Shown here one piece after another: positions 26,573-35,428 of a stretch of DNA of 64,000 bases. The position numbers were made by a program, and so were the translations under genes. A model generated the notes under the pieces. It was given only the letters and a program-made list of their open reading frames with translations, was not told the origin of the DNA and ran no database searches. Origin of the DNA: JBGCEZ01 sp045106735 (GTDB lineage: Bacteria; Planctomycetota; Phycisphaerae; Phycisphaerales; SM1A02); NCBI GenBank assembly GCA_045106735.1, contig JBGCEZ010000012.1, positions 1 through 64,000 of the forward strand, in the 5' to 3' direction. Positions within the stretch are counted from its first letter, which is position 1; each line of letters begins with the position of its first letter.

Positions 26573-27550
26573 CTATCGCTCGCGGACCAGGCAATTCGCC
26601 GGGATGGCGAGGGTCTCGATCGTGGACTGGATCTCCGCCAGATACCGCCGGCCATCCTGGACGTACCCGGCGGTGGGACGCAGCCCGGCGACGTGGCCAG
26701 TGAAGAATGCGTTGAGCCGCAGCATGAACAGCTCCCGCACGTACTTCGCCGCCATCGAGGCCAGGGCGACCGGCATGTGGCGAGCGTCCGCTTCCTTGAC
26801 GAAGCTGATCGTGAGGGTGCCATCGGCGTCGGCCAGGCGATACCGGGACAGATCCGGGTGTTCGACCAGGACCTCGATGGACGCCTCCGGCCACGCCCGG
26901 GAAAGCTCACTGCAGTATCGCGTGCGGCCGCCCTGGCGGTCAACGATGACCCGCGGATGCCCATCGGGCCCGGCGAGGGCTCGGACCCGGGCCACGTGCC
27001 GGAAGACCGCCTCGAGATTCACCGCCGCCTTCGTCCCCGCCCGGGCCACGCGGCGATTGAATTCGCCCGGATCGATCGCCTCGACCTGCATCGCCGCAAC
27101 CCGCACTCCAGCCGCGTCCAAACCCCGGCGGAGCCGCGCCGCCTCGATCCGCAGAAGGCCGCGGTCTTGGCCAACTGGCAGCGGCCGGGGCCCTTCGCAC
27201 CACGCATGCTCGGGCACGCCGGCTCCAACCCGGGCAAACAGTTCGGCGTCGGTGCTGGCCATGGGGTCATCGCTCGTCGCCGCTTCAAACCCGAGGACGC
27301 CGCGCTCCAGGTGCAGCAGGGGATGCTTCGCTCCACTCGACGCCCCCTTGAGCTTCTTGGAGTCGTCGACGGCAATCCGCGACCGCGCGTGCTTGCGTTC
27401 GCGGCAGACGACCTCGGAAAGCGTGGCCCAGAGGTCTGGCGCCCCATCGGCGGGGTTGGCCTCCGGCAACTCCAGCGCGACCATGGCCACGCAGAGCGGA
27501 CCGAACATCGGCCCGTATCCCGCTTCGTCGATTCCAGCGTAAAAAAGCAC
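26573..27550 (-). CDS. RNase HII-like ribonuclease
   Basis: A 325-residue protein with the RNase HII fold, which cleaves RNA in RNA-DNA hybrids and at embedded ribonucleotides. Acidic catalytic blocks are GIDEAGYGPMFGPL at the N-terminus, VDDSKKL, VIVDRQGGRTRY and EADARHMPVALASMAAKYVRE. It is much larger than typical RNase HII (about 200) and the usual GRG of the first motif is GYG. No in-frame ATG precedes the conserved start, so the GTG at 27550 (VLFYAGIDEAGYGP) is chosen; the opening at 27706 overlaps the kdsB end. It follows kdsB by 95 bp. Confidence 0.85.
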   Translation of the reverse strand: MLFYAGIDEAGYGPMFGPLCVAMVALELPEANPADGAPDLWATLSEVVCRERKHARSRIAVDDSKKLKGASSGAKHPLLHLERGVLGFEAATSDDPMASTDAELFARVGAGVPEHAWCEGPRPLPVGQDRGLLRIEAARLRRGLDAAGVRVAAMQVEAIDPGEFNRRVARAGTKAAVNLEAVFRHVARVRALAGPDGHPRVIVDRQGGRTRYCSELSRAWPEASIEVLVEHPDLSRYRLADADGTLTISFVKEADARHMPVALASMAAKYVRELFMLRLNAFFTGHVAGLRPTAGYVQDGRRYLAEIQSTIETLAIPANCLVRER

Positions 27551-27645
27551 GCGGCGAGCATACCGCTGACCCGCGAGGGCCGGGAAGGAGAGGTGAGCGA
27601 GGCGCCCGGCATGGCTCCGTGCGTCCGTCCAAGCGCCAGGCCGCT

Positions 27646-28470
27646 TTAGCCGCCGTTGCCATTGCCGGCCCCATCGCCGGCCCCATCGTCGGATCCGGCA
27701 TTCCACCGGGCCACGAATGCCGCGTACTGCTCGGGCGTGTCGATGCCGGAGCGATGCCGACCGGTGGCGACGGTGGCCACGGCGATGCGGTGCCCGTGTT
27801 CGAGCACCCGCAACTGTTCGAGCCGCTCGGCGACTTCGAGCGGCGTGGGCTGCATCTCCGCGTACCGGGCCAGGAATGATCGCCGGTAGACGTAGAGGCC
27901 GATGTGGCGCAGGGGGGGGGCGGGACCGTCGGCCGCGCCATCGGTCGCTTCACCGGCCCGGCCGTCGCGCCGCGAAAATGGCACGCGCGACCGACTGAAG
28001 TACAGCGCCCGGCCGTCAAGATCGGTCACGACCTTCACGATGTTGGAGTCGTCCGCGTCGTCGCCCGCATCCAATGGAGCGGCGAGGGTTGACACCATGC
28101 AGTCAGGCCGCGAAAGCAGTGCGCCCACCGCCGCCTCGATCAACCCCGGATCCAGTTCCGGTTCGTCGCCCTGGACGTTCACGACCGGAGCGTCCGGCGG
28201 CAGCTCGTCCATGTCGGCCACGACTTCGGCGATGCGCGAGGTGCCGTTGGGATGATCCGCGCGCGTCATCCGCACCGAAGCTCCGAATCCGCGAGCGACC
28301 GCGGCGATCTCGGCGTGATCGGTGGCCACCAAAACGTCGCCGGCTCCGGACGCCATGGCCCGTTCCCATGTGTGCTGCAGCAACGTGCGCCCGGTCTCGG
28401 ACGCGAGCATCTTCCCCGGAAACCGGGACGACTCGTACCGCGCCGGGATGACGATGAGACCAGACATCAT
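27646..28470 (-). CDS. kdsB: 3-deoxy-manno-octulosonate cytidylyltransferase
   Basis: A 274-residue cytoplasmic enzyme that activates Kdo with CTP for lipopolysaccharide core synthesis. The start MSGLIVIPARYESSRFPGKM is the family signature. Conserved VATDHAEI, VNVQGDEPELDP and RHIGLYVYRRSFL follow. A Gly/Asp/Asn-rich tail (about 14 residues) is extra. Two ATGs (28470 and 28467) are adjacent. The gene follows the TPR gene by 28 bp. Its presence implies a Kdo-containing outer membrane. Confidence 0.95.
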   Translation of the reverse strand: MMSGLIVIPARYESSRFPGKMLASETGRTLLQHTWERAMASGAGDVLVATDHAEIAAVARGFGASVRMTRADHPNGTSRIAEVVADMDELPPDAPVVNVQGDEPELDPGLIEAAVGALLSRPDCMVSTLAAPLDAGDDADDSNIVKVVTDLDGRALYFSRSRVPFSRRDGRAGEATDGAADGPAPPLRHIGLYVYRRSFLARYAEMQPTPLEVAERLEQLRVLEHGHRIAVATVATGRHRSGIDTPEQYAAFVARWNAGSDDGAGDGAGNGNGG

Positions 28471-28498
28471 GCGAAGGGCAACCCGTCCCGAGCGAAAC

Positions 28499-29968
28499 TC
28501 AACTCGCTTCGATCGACCGGATGACTTCGTCGACTTCCTTGCGGCGCTTGCGGATGTCGCGATACGTGATGTCGCGACGCACGATCTCGGAGCAGATCGT
28601 CTGGGCCCGGCGGGCCGCCTCGGAGTCGTTCTCGACCTTGGCCAATTCGACGAGGGCGACCATCAAGTCGTACTTGACCGCCAGCTCGACGTCCCGCATC
28701 GTCGCGTCGGTCGCGTCGATCGCTTCATCGAATTCGCCGACGGCTTCGCTGTGCCATCCTTCGGCGAAGAAGCAACGGCCGAGCATGTGGGCCGCACCCA
28801 CGTGCAGCTTGGGCTCATCCTTGGCCGACTGGAATTGCGCCATCGCGTCTTCGTAGTTGCCGAGGGCGAAGTGGACCTTGCCGAGGTCGAACTTGCGGAA
28901 GCGGTCGGTGGGATACCGAGAAACCCGTTCGGTGTACGCCTTGGACTGACCTTCCAACAGATCGCGGCGGGCCGTCTCGAGCTTCTCGGCCGCGCCCGCG
29001 TTGTCCGGGTTCTCGGCCACCAGCTTCTCGAGTCCTTCGACCTTCTTCTGTTTCTGGTCGATCGCGATGTCGTCCGCCGCCATCTTGAAGCGGTACTCGT
29101 TCGTATCGGCGTGGGCCTTGCGGAACAACTCGAACGCTTGCTTGATCGAGTCCGGCGTCGCCTGGCGACGAAGGAGCTGGGCGAAACGGTTGACGGCGTC
29201 CGGCGACGCGGGATTCTCCTCGTACGCCGCCTTGGCCCGGGCAAGGTTCCGTTCTTCGGTCGACGCGTTGCTCGAAATCGAATCCTCTTCGATGAGCTCG
29301 CGCTGCTTGTCGGCGTCCTTGACCATGCGGCGATAGCCGCCTTCTTGGCCGCCGGCTTCGTTGTAGCCGCCCTGATCCATCGCCCGTTGGGCCGCGAGGC
29401 TCTTCAGCCTTTGGTCCAGATCGCCGTCGCTCGGATCGAGCGTGCGCGCCATCTCGCCGACGCTCATCGCCTCGTCCCACGCATCGACCGCGGCGAACGT
29501 GTCCATCAGCCCGACAAGGTCGCGCTTGGACAGCTTCTTCTGTTGTCGCAGGATGCCGAGCACCTTGGGGGCGAACCACTTGCCAACCTCGAGCTGATCC
29601 GCCGCGGCCGCGGCGTCCATCGTCTTGAAGGCGAGCTTGGCGTTGCGAACATCGTGCATCCACTCGTACTCGGCCGCAGCGAACTTGCCGGCCGAATCTG
29701 ACGTGTCGAGGCTCTTCACATCCTTGCCCGAGGCGCTCTTCCCCTTCTCGTTGGTATGACGCAGGGCGACACCCCACATCTCTTCGTGGGCGACCATGTT
29801 GCCTGGATCGAACCGCACGCCCTTGGCGTACAGGATCAAGGCGTACGGATAGTTCGAGCTGGACGCGCTCTTCCGGGCGTGTTCCAGGAAGGACCCAGCC
29901 TTGGCCGGATCCGGAACGAACGGTTCGCTGACGGACTCATCCTTGTTGCTCTTGTTGAAGATCGCCAC
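28499..29968 (-). CDS. TPR-repeat protein of unknown function
   Basis: A 489-residue soluble, largely helical protein. Repeats resembling tetratricopeptide units appear at about residues 30-65 and 355-440 (FDLGKVHFALGNYEDAMAQF, AEGWHSEAVGEFDEAID). A central charged, coiled-coil-like section (about 200-320) carries EERNLARAKAAYEENP. There is no signal peptide. It starts with GTG (MAIFNKSNKDES). It heads a minus-strand cluster with kdsB and the RNase HII-like gene. TPR proteins usually scaffold complexes; the partner is unknown. Confidence 0.82.
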   Translation of the reverse strand: MAIFNKSNKDESVSEPFVPDPAKAGSFLEHARKSASSSNYPYALILYAKGVRFDPGNMVAHEEMWGVALRHTNEKGKSASGKDVKSLDTSDSAGKFAAAEYEWMHDVRNAKLAFKTMDAAAAADQLEVGKWFAPKVLGILRQQKKLSKRDLVGLMDTFAAVDAWDEAMSVGEMARTLDPSDGDLDQRLKSLAAQRAMDQGGYNEAGGQEGGYRRMVKDADKQRELIEEDSISSNASTEERNLARAKAAYEENPASPDAVNRFAQLLRRQATPDSIKQAFELFRKAHADTNEYRFKMAADDIAIDQKQKKVEGLEKLVAENPDNAGAAEKLETARRDLLEGQSKAYTERVSRYPTDRFRKFDLGKVHFALGNYEDAMAQFQSAKDEPKLHVGAAHMLGRCFFAEGWHSEAVGEFDEAIDATDATMRDVELAVKYDLMVALVELAKVENDSEAARRAQTICSEIVRRDITYRDIRKRRKEVDEVIRSIEAS

Positions 29969-30268
29969 GGTGGGAGCACGCTCCGAATGAGGTCAAGGAG
30001 GAGACGAATCGGTCGTCACGGGGCCGGGCCGAGCCGGACCCGCGGACCCGGCACCGGTGGAGGCCGACGCCAAGCCATGAAGCGCGACCAACATCACGGA
30101 CCATGGCGGGGCAAGGCACGCCACGCCCGGGACCCGAAGCCGCGCCGGGTTGCGAAAACGCCCATCCGGGCCTCTCTCGCGGGCTCGGCACGATACGCGG
30201 GCCCCGGAACAGGGTCAACGGACGATGAAGTCCCCAACCGCTGCTGGCGGGGGTACGATCGTCGTCCC
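29969..30268. other. Divergent intergenic region
   Basis: A 300-bp gap between the TPR gene (minus) and def (plus). It should hold the promoters of both. No repeat or clear promoter pair was found. Confidence 0.4.
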
Positions 30269-30922
30269 ATGGACGCTGAGACTGATATTCGCCCCGACGG
30301 TTCGAACCCCGCCCATCCTTCTTCGGACGCGGACCCGCCCACGGTTCCGTCGACCCGAGCAGAAGCCGAGGACCGGGCCGAAAATCTGGGCCGCGCGCTC
30401 GCGGCGAGCCTTCAGATCGTCTTGCACCCCGCGCCGGTCCTGCGCGAGAAGACGAACGCGGTCGACCCGGCCGATCCGGCGGTTCAGGCCGTGGCCCAAC
30501 GGATGATCGAACTGATGCACGAAGCCCCTGGGGTCGGCCTGGCTGCTCCCCAAGTCGGGCTCCCGTGGCGAATGTTCGTGGCCAACGCCGGTGAAGAGGA
30601 TCCCGTCGACCGCGTCTTCTTGAATCCTCGCATGGAACTGACCGCCCCCGACGGCGGCCGGAGCCCGATGGAATCGATGGAAGAGGGCTGCTTGAGCCTC
30701 CCGGGCATCCATGTGCACGTCCGCCGGCCCGTCTACGCCGCCATCTACGCCACGGGCCTGGACGGCCAACCCTTCTCGCTCGCCGCCGACGGATTCGTCG
30801 CCCGGGTCTGGCAACACGAGTTCGATCACCTCGAGGCCACGCTGATCATCGATCGCATGGGACCACGGGATCGGCTGGCCAACCGCCGAGCCCTCCGGGA
30901 TCTTCAGGACGCCGCCGGCTGA
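30269..30922 (+). CDS. def: Peptide deformylase
   Basis: A 217-residue metalloenzyme that removes the formyl group from nascent proteins. The three family motifs are GVGLAAPQVG, EEGCLSLPG (Cys metal ligand) and WQHEFDHLEA (two His ligands and catalytic Glu). About 45 N-terminal residues (MDAETDIRPDGSNPAHPSS) are extra, acidic and Pro-rich. fmt follows after 74 bp, the common def-fmt order. Confidence 0.96.
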   Translation: MDAETDIRPDGSNPAHPSSDADPPTVPSTRAEAEDRAENLGRALAASLQIVLHPAPVLREKTNAVDPADPAVQAVAQRMIELMHEAPGVGLAAPQVGLPWRMFVANAGEEDPVDRVFLNPRMELTAPDGGRSPMESMEEGCLSLPGIHVHVRRPVYAAIYATGLDGQPFSLAADGFVARVWQHEFDHLEATLIIDRMGPRDRLANRRALRDLQDAAG

Positions 30923-30996
30923 GTCTGGGCCCGCGCCGGTCGCGGATCGGTTCCGCCATTCCGCCAGCCAGTCCATCCTGCTGAGGGAGCAATTCG

Positions 30997-32052
30997 GTGC
31001 GCATCACCTTCATGGGTTCGGGCGCTTTCGGCCTGCCAACCATCGAACGACTGGCCGACGAGCACGAGATTGCCCTCGTCGTCAGCCAACCCGCCCGGCC
31101 GGCCGGGCGCCGGCGATCGGTCACGCCAACGCCGATTGCCGCGTGGGCTGAGGCCCGGGGATTGGACACGTTCACGCCGGAACGCTTGGATTCCGCCGCC
31201 CGCTCGCGGATCGCGGCGGCCGAGGCCGATGCCCAAGTGGTGATCGCCTACGGCCACAAGATTCCCGCATCGCTCACCGAAGCGGCGTTCAGCATCAATT
31301 TGCACGCTTCGCTCTTGCCGCGCTGGCGCGGTGCAGCGCCGATCAACCACGCGATGGTCGCCGGCGATGCCGAAACAGGCGTCAGCGTCATTTCGCTCGC
31401 TCGAAAGATGGATGCCGGGCTCGTCTACGGCGTGGCCCGGACCGCCATCGACCCGTTTGAAACCGCGGGGGAACTGCACGATCGACTGGCGCTGCTCGGC
31501 CCGGATCTGGTGGCCAATGTGCTCGATGCGCATCGCCGCGGGGCGGCCGAAGGAACATCACAGGACCCCGACGCGGTGACCGCCGCGCCGAAGCTCTCTC
31601 GCGCGGATGCCGTCCTGGACTTCACCCGCCCGGCGGCCGACGTGCGAGCCCGAATCCATGGATTCACGCCCTGGCCGGGCTGTTCCGTTCAGATCGGCGA
31701 CCACGCCTTGAAGCTCACGCGGGTTCGAGATGTTCCGGATCGCGAGAGCGTCGAAGGCGGAGCAGATGTCCGTGCGGGCGATGCGACCAACGCCGGGCAC
31801 GCGGGGCACGCCAGAGTCGATACCCGTGGCCGTCCCGACACCGCCGACGCCGCCGACACTTGCGACACCGCCGGGCCGCGCGGAACCCCGGGCACCCTCG
31901 ATGCCGATGGCTGCATTGTGTGCGGCGCAGGCCGCCTGGAACTCGTCGAAGTCTGCCCCCCGGGCAAACGGGCGATGAGCTTCGATGACTTTCGGCGCGG
32001 CCAACACCTTGAAGCAGGTGCGGCCGTCGCGTCGCCCGCGATCCGCGGGTAG
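30997..32052 (+). CDS. fmt: Methionyl-tRNA formyltransferase
   Basis: A 351-residue enzyme that formylates initiator Met-tRNA, paired with the adjacent deformylase. The start MRITFMGSGAFGLPTIE and the catalytic block NLHASLLPRWRGAAPI are diagnostic, and HGFTPWPGC marks the C-terminal tRNA-binding domain. The GTG start has GAGGGAG upstream. The C-terminal domain holds an insert of roughly 50 residues rich in Asp, Ala, Gly, Thr and Arg (about residues 255-305) not expected in the family. Confidence 0.96.
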   Translation: MRITFMGSGAFGLPTIERLADEHEIALVVSQPARPAGRRRSVTPTPIAAWAEARGLDTFTPERLDSAARSRIAAAEADAQVVIAYGHKIPASLTEAAFSINLHASLLPRWRGAAPINHAMVAGDAETGVSVISLARKMDAGLVYGVARTAIDPFETAGELHDRLALLGPDLVANVLDAHRRGAAEGTSQDPDAVTAAPKLSRADAVLDFTRPAADVRARIHGFTPWPGCSVQIGDHALKLTRVRDVPDRESVEGGADVRAGDATNAGHAGHARVDTRGRPDTADAADTCDTAGPRGTPGTLDADGCIVCGAGRLELVEVCPPGKRAMSFDDFRRGQHLEAGAAVASPAIRG

Positions 32053-32054
32053 AC

Positions 32055-32074
32055 GGCCCGCGCTCCAGCGGGCC
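32055..32074 (+). other. Perfect stem-loop after fmt
   Basis: GGCCCGC and GCGGGCC flank a six-base loop immediately after the fmt stop. There is no T tract, so it is not a classical Rho-independent terminator but may stabilise the 3' end. Confidence 0.5.
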
Positions 32075-32310
32075 AGTCACGTCCGCCGGCGAGTCGTTCG
32101 CCTCTTGCCCCGTTTGCCGGATCGGAATCGTCCGCGCAACCGAGCGACCTCGCGCGCCGCCGCGGGCACATGGGCCGCGCACCGCAGGTCCTCGAATAGT
32201 CTCGTATGGCCCAGAGATTGAACTGGTTGCCGCTTCTGAATTCGTCCACCATGGGTCGAGCCCTCGGGAACCAGAGGCGCACGATGTCCCCGTCGAGGAA
32301 CCAATTGCCC

Positions 32311-33639
32311 ATGCGCACGCCCGTTTTGACGTTGGCTTCAGCCCTGGCCGCAGGATTGACGCATCCCGCCCTCGCCGATCTTCCCCTCGAGTGGGATCTC
32401 CGCGTTGCGGCCCGAAGTTCCGAAACGACGGGCTTCAATCTCCCCGCTGGAGCGACGCTGCAGGCGGCCGATCTGGCCGACGACGGCGCCATCGCGATGA
32501 TCTTCGCCACCGCCGATCCGCCGGCACGTGGGCTCTGGATCGGCAACGGCGACGGCGGTGCGGTCGTGTGGTCCGCGGCCGACCTGGGCAGCGCGAGCGC
32601 GCCGGCCATCAACCAGAGTGCCGTCGTCTTTACCGTGGGCTCACGAGACGCGGCCAGCTTGCTGCGCGTCGACCGCGCCGACGGCTCCTTGAGCGTGCTC
32701 TTGAACGCCCAAGCCGCCGACATTGTCCCTGCATCGTTGGCCGCGGCCAATCCGTCCCTGGCCGCCACCGGGCTTACCGGCGTCAGGGTGGAGCGGCTCG
32801 ACGGCACGATCGCGTGGCTGGCGATCGAAAATGAGCAGAGTCTTGAACTGGCAGTCGCCGGACCGGAGCTGGTGAACCTCGACACCAGCGTTGGTTCGGC
32901 CGCCCTTGGCGGGGTTGGCGGGCGCGTGGAATTGGCCAACGGCGGGCAGCAGATTCGCCGCTACGACTTGCCCGACTTTTTCATCTTGCTGGCCGAAGAC
33001 GTGGGGGCGCGAACCGGCTCTCCGCTGCAGTCGATTGATTCACGCGTCGACTTTGATGCGACGGGGCGCGCCGCGTTCGTCTCGACCCGGGTGGATGGAA
33101 TCCAGTCAGTTCGCCTGTCCAACGGGACACTTGATTTCGACGTGGCCGACGTCAACCGCACAAACATTCAATCGCTCGACGCTGGCGACACGGTTCGCCC
33201 GGGCGTCGCGCCCACCACGCGGCGGGTCGTGTTCAGCGGGACCGACGAGACCGGTGTTCAGACCGCTTTCTTGGCCGACGGGACAGACGTTGTCGTGATC
33301 GCGCACGTCGGAGATCCGGTCGCCGCCGATGTCGAGGGCGCTTTCATCGGGTCGATTCAGCCGAACCTGAACATCAACGACCTCGACCAAACGTCGTTCA
33401 TCGTCGAGTTGGTCGACGCCGACGGCGCTTCACTCGGACAAGCTTTGCTCGTGGCCGAGCCAGTTGCGGACCCGCCGGGAATCGTCGGCGATCTGGATGG
33501 CGACGGCGACGTGGACTTCAGCGATCTGTTGGGCGTCCTTTCAACCTGGGGCACCGATGATCCGGTGGCCGACTTGAGCGGGAACGGCACCGTCGACTTT
33601 GCCGATCTGCTCCTGCTCCTGAGTGAATGGACCGGTTGA
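32311..33639 (+). CDS. Secreted dockerin-tailed exoprotein, paralogue 1
   Basis: A 442-residue exported protein. A signal peptide (MRTPVLTLASALAAGLTHPALA) is followed by a beta-rich body with recurring units like DLPDFFILLAEDVGA, ATGRAAFVSTRVDG and RRVVFSGTDETGVQTAFLADG. The C-terminus carries two calcium-loop segments (DLDGDGDVDFSDLLGVLSTW and DLSGNGTVDFADLLLLLSEW), as in the dockerin-like anchors of Phycisphaerae. ATG 32311 has GAGGA upstream; ATG 32284 (MSPSRNQLP) is also possible. The next gene is a paralogue with the same order of units. The activity is unknown. Confidence 0.85.
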   Translation: MRTPVLTLASALAAGLTHPALADLPLEWDLRVAARSSETTGFNLPAGATLQAADLADDGAIAMIFATADPPARGLWIGNGDGGAVVWSAADLGSASAPAINQSAVVFTVGSRDAASLLRVDRADGSLSVLLNAQAADIVPASLAAANPSLAATGLTGVRVERLDGTIAWLAIENEQSLELAVAGPELVNLDTSVGSAALGGVGGRVELANGGQQIRRYDLPDFFILLAEDVGARTGSPLQSIDSRVDFDATGRAAFVSTRVDGIQSVRLSNGTLDFDVADVNRTNIQSLDAGDTVRPGVAPTTRRVVFSGTDETGVQTAFLADGTDVVVIAHVGDPVAADVEGAFIGSIQPNLNINDLDQTSFIVELVDADGASLGQALLVAEPVADPPGIVGDLDGDGDVDFSDLLGVLSTWGTDDPVADLSGNGTVDFADLLLLLSEWTG

Positions 33640-33884
33640 TGACGTCCGTCGCGGCATCCGCGGTCAGGGATCGATGCGCCGGCGCTCGGCGTCGCGATTG
33701 AGACCCCTGGAATCCCCACGAATTCCAGCCGCCATCGCGCGAACCGCCCCAATCGTTCGATAGCATCGGTTTCCGAGGAAGGGCCAGCGCGAACCGAAGC
33801 GTCCGGAACGCCAATGTCCATCCTCCGACCGCCGCTGACGGGTCCCCGAGGGACTGTTCAGCGGCCTGGAACGAGGGGTCCAAG

Positions 33885-35306
33885 ATGCAAATCACTGAGC
33901 GCGGGCAGAACGCCACTGGCCAAGGCGACGTCGCCCACCTCCACGACGGACGACCGACGTCTCGGTCCGCAGGCGGCTGGTCTGTCGGACTCAGCACGCT
34001 GATGCTCGCAAGCGCCGCGGCCGCCGGCGGCCCGACCTACGACGGCTTCGAGTTGCAAGCTCGCAGCAACATCGTCGATGGTTTCAACCTGCCGGCGAAC
34101 TCATCGTTCAACAGCGGAACCCCGGCGATCGCCGATGACGGCCGCGTTTCAATCCGGCTGCTCTCGATCGGCGGCGCCGGCGTCAGCGGTATTTGGGCTG
34201 GCCCGGGCAACGGCAGCGGGGGTGTCGCTCTGAACCTCAACGATCCGGACCGCTTTGCCGGCGATGTGGTCTTCGGCCCCGGCGGCATCTACTTCGAAAT
34301 CTTCGACGTCTTCACCGACGGCATCTGGCGACTGAATCCGCTCGGCAGCTTCGATCAGGTCCTGGCGCCGGGCGGTCCATTCGGATTCAACCAGTACAGC
34401 GGACCCGGCCCGCTCGATGATGGGCGAATCGGTGTTCGTGGCGGTTCCTTCAACGGAAACCGCTGGGTCATTGGCGGCGCGGGTACCCCGATCTCGTTGG
34501 TCAGTGCGTCGGACGCGGGCGTCGGATTCCTGTTCGTCCCGGCGACCAATCCGGCCGGGCGCCTGGCGGGAAAGATCCGCCTCGGATCGACGGCCGGCTC
34601 CGATCCGGATCAGATTCGACGCTACGACCTGGACGGCACCTTTGTGGTGCTGGCGGAAGACGACGACGGCGATCCGAGTGCCCCGTTCAGCGGCTTCGAC
34701 AACGGCGTTTCGATCACGGACAACGGTGCGGTTGCGTTCATCGCCTCGCTCGTCGGTGGAGGCCGCGGCGTCTTCCTCGCCAACGACACGGGGATCACCA
34801 CCATCGCGACCACCGCCGATCCATTGCTCGGCGCGATCAGCTTTTTTCGGCCGGACCTCAACGATGCCGGCACCGTCGTCTTCCGCGGGACGGATGCTGC
34901 TGGCCTGGACGCCGTATTCGTTGGTGACGGAGGCCCGTTGCTCCGATTGGTCGGCGAACACGACGTCCTGCCGACGGATCTTGGCCCGGCGCGAATCGAC
35001 CAGAACGACGGGGCGGTCACGTTCGGCGGGGCGCCGCGCATGAATGCGGCCGGCGACGTGGTCTTCGCCGCCACGCTCACTCCGCCGGACAATAATCAGA
35101 TTGAATGGGGCACCGGGTTGTTCGTCGCCCGGGCCGCACCCGCGGGGAATCGAGCGGATGTGAACGGCGACGGATCGGTCGACTTCCAAGACTTGCTCGC
35201 CGTGTTGGCCGGCTTTGGCGGGAGCGATCCAGATCTCGACGTCGACGAAGACGGAACGGTCGGATTCAGCGACGTGCTGGCGGTCTTGGCCGCGTGGGGA
35301 ACGTAG
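33885..35306 (+). CDS. Secreted dockerin-tailed exoprotein, paralogue 2
   Basis: A 473-residue protein related to the upstream gene. An N-terminal 35-residue polar prefix precedes a signal-like helix (GLSTLMLASAAAAGG). The body shares DGFELQARSN, GFNLPAN, QIRRYDLDGTFVVLAED and FRGTDAAGLDAVFVGDG with paralogue 1. Two C-terminal calcium-loop segments (DVNGDGSVDFQDLLAVLAGF and DVDEDGTVGFSDVLAVLAAW) end the protein. The ATG has GAGGGG upstream. The pair looks like a tandem duplication. Likely displayed or secreted; substrate unknown. Confidence 0.85.
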   Translation: MQITERGQNATGQGDVAHLHDGRPTSRSAGGWSVGLSTLMLASAAAAGGPTYDGFELQARSNIVDGFNLPANSSFNSGTPAIADDGRVSIRLLSIGGAGVSGIWAGPGNGSGGVALNLNDPDRFAGDVVFGPGGIYFEIFDVFTDGIWRLNPLGSFDQVLAPGGPFGFNQYSGPGPLDDGRIGVRGGSFNGNRWVIGGAGTPISLVSASDAGVGFLFVPATNPAGRLAGKIRLGSTAGSDPDQIRRYDLDGTFVVLAEDDDGDPSAPFSGFDNGVSITDNGAVAFIASLVGGGRGVFLANDTGITTIATTADPLLGAISFFRPDLNDAGTVVFRGTDAAGLDAVFVGDGGPLLRLVGEHDVLPTDLGPARIDQNDGAVTFGGAPRMNAAGDVVFAATLTPPDNNQIEWGTGLFVARAAPAGNRADVNGDGSVDFQDLLAVLAGFGGSDPDLDVDEDGTVGFSDVLAVLAAWGT

Positions 35307-35428
35307 TCCAGCGGTGGAGGAATCGGGGCCCGCACGCTGCTTGATGGTTCAGCCCACTGGTTGACCAATCGAGACGGTCAGAGCGCGCCGCGAGCGGACC
35401 ACCAAGTCTTTGACGGGGGAATTGCACG

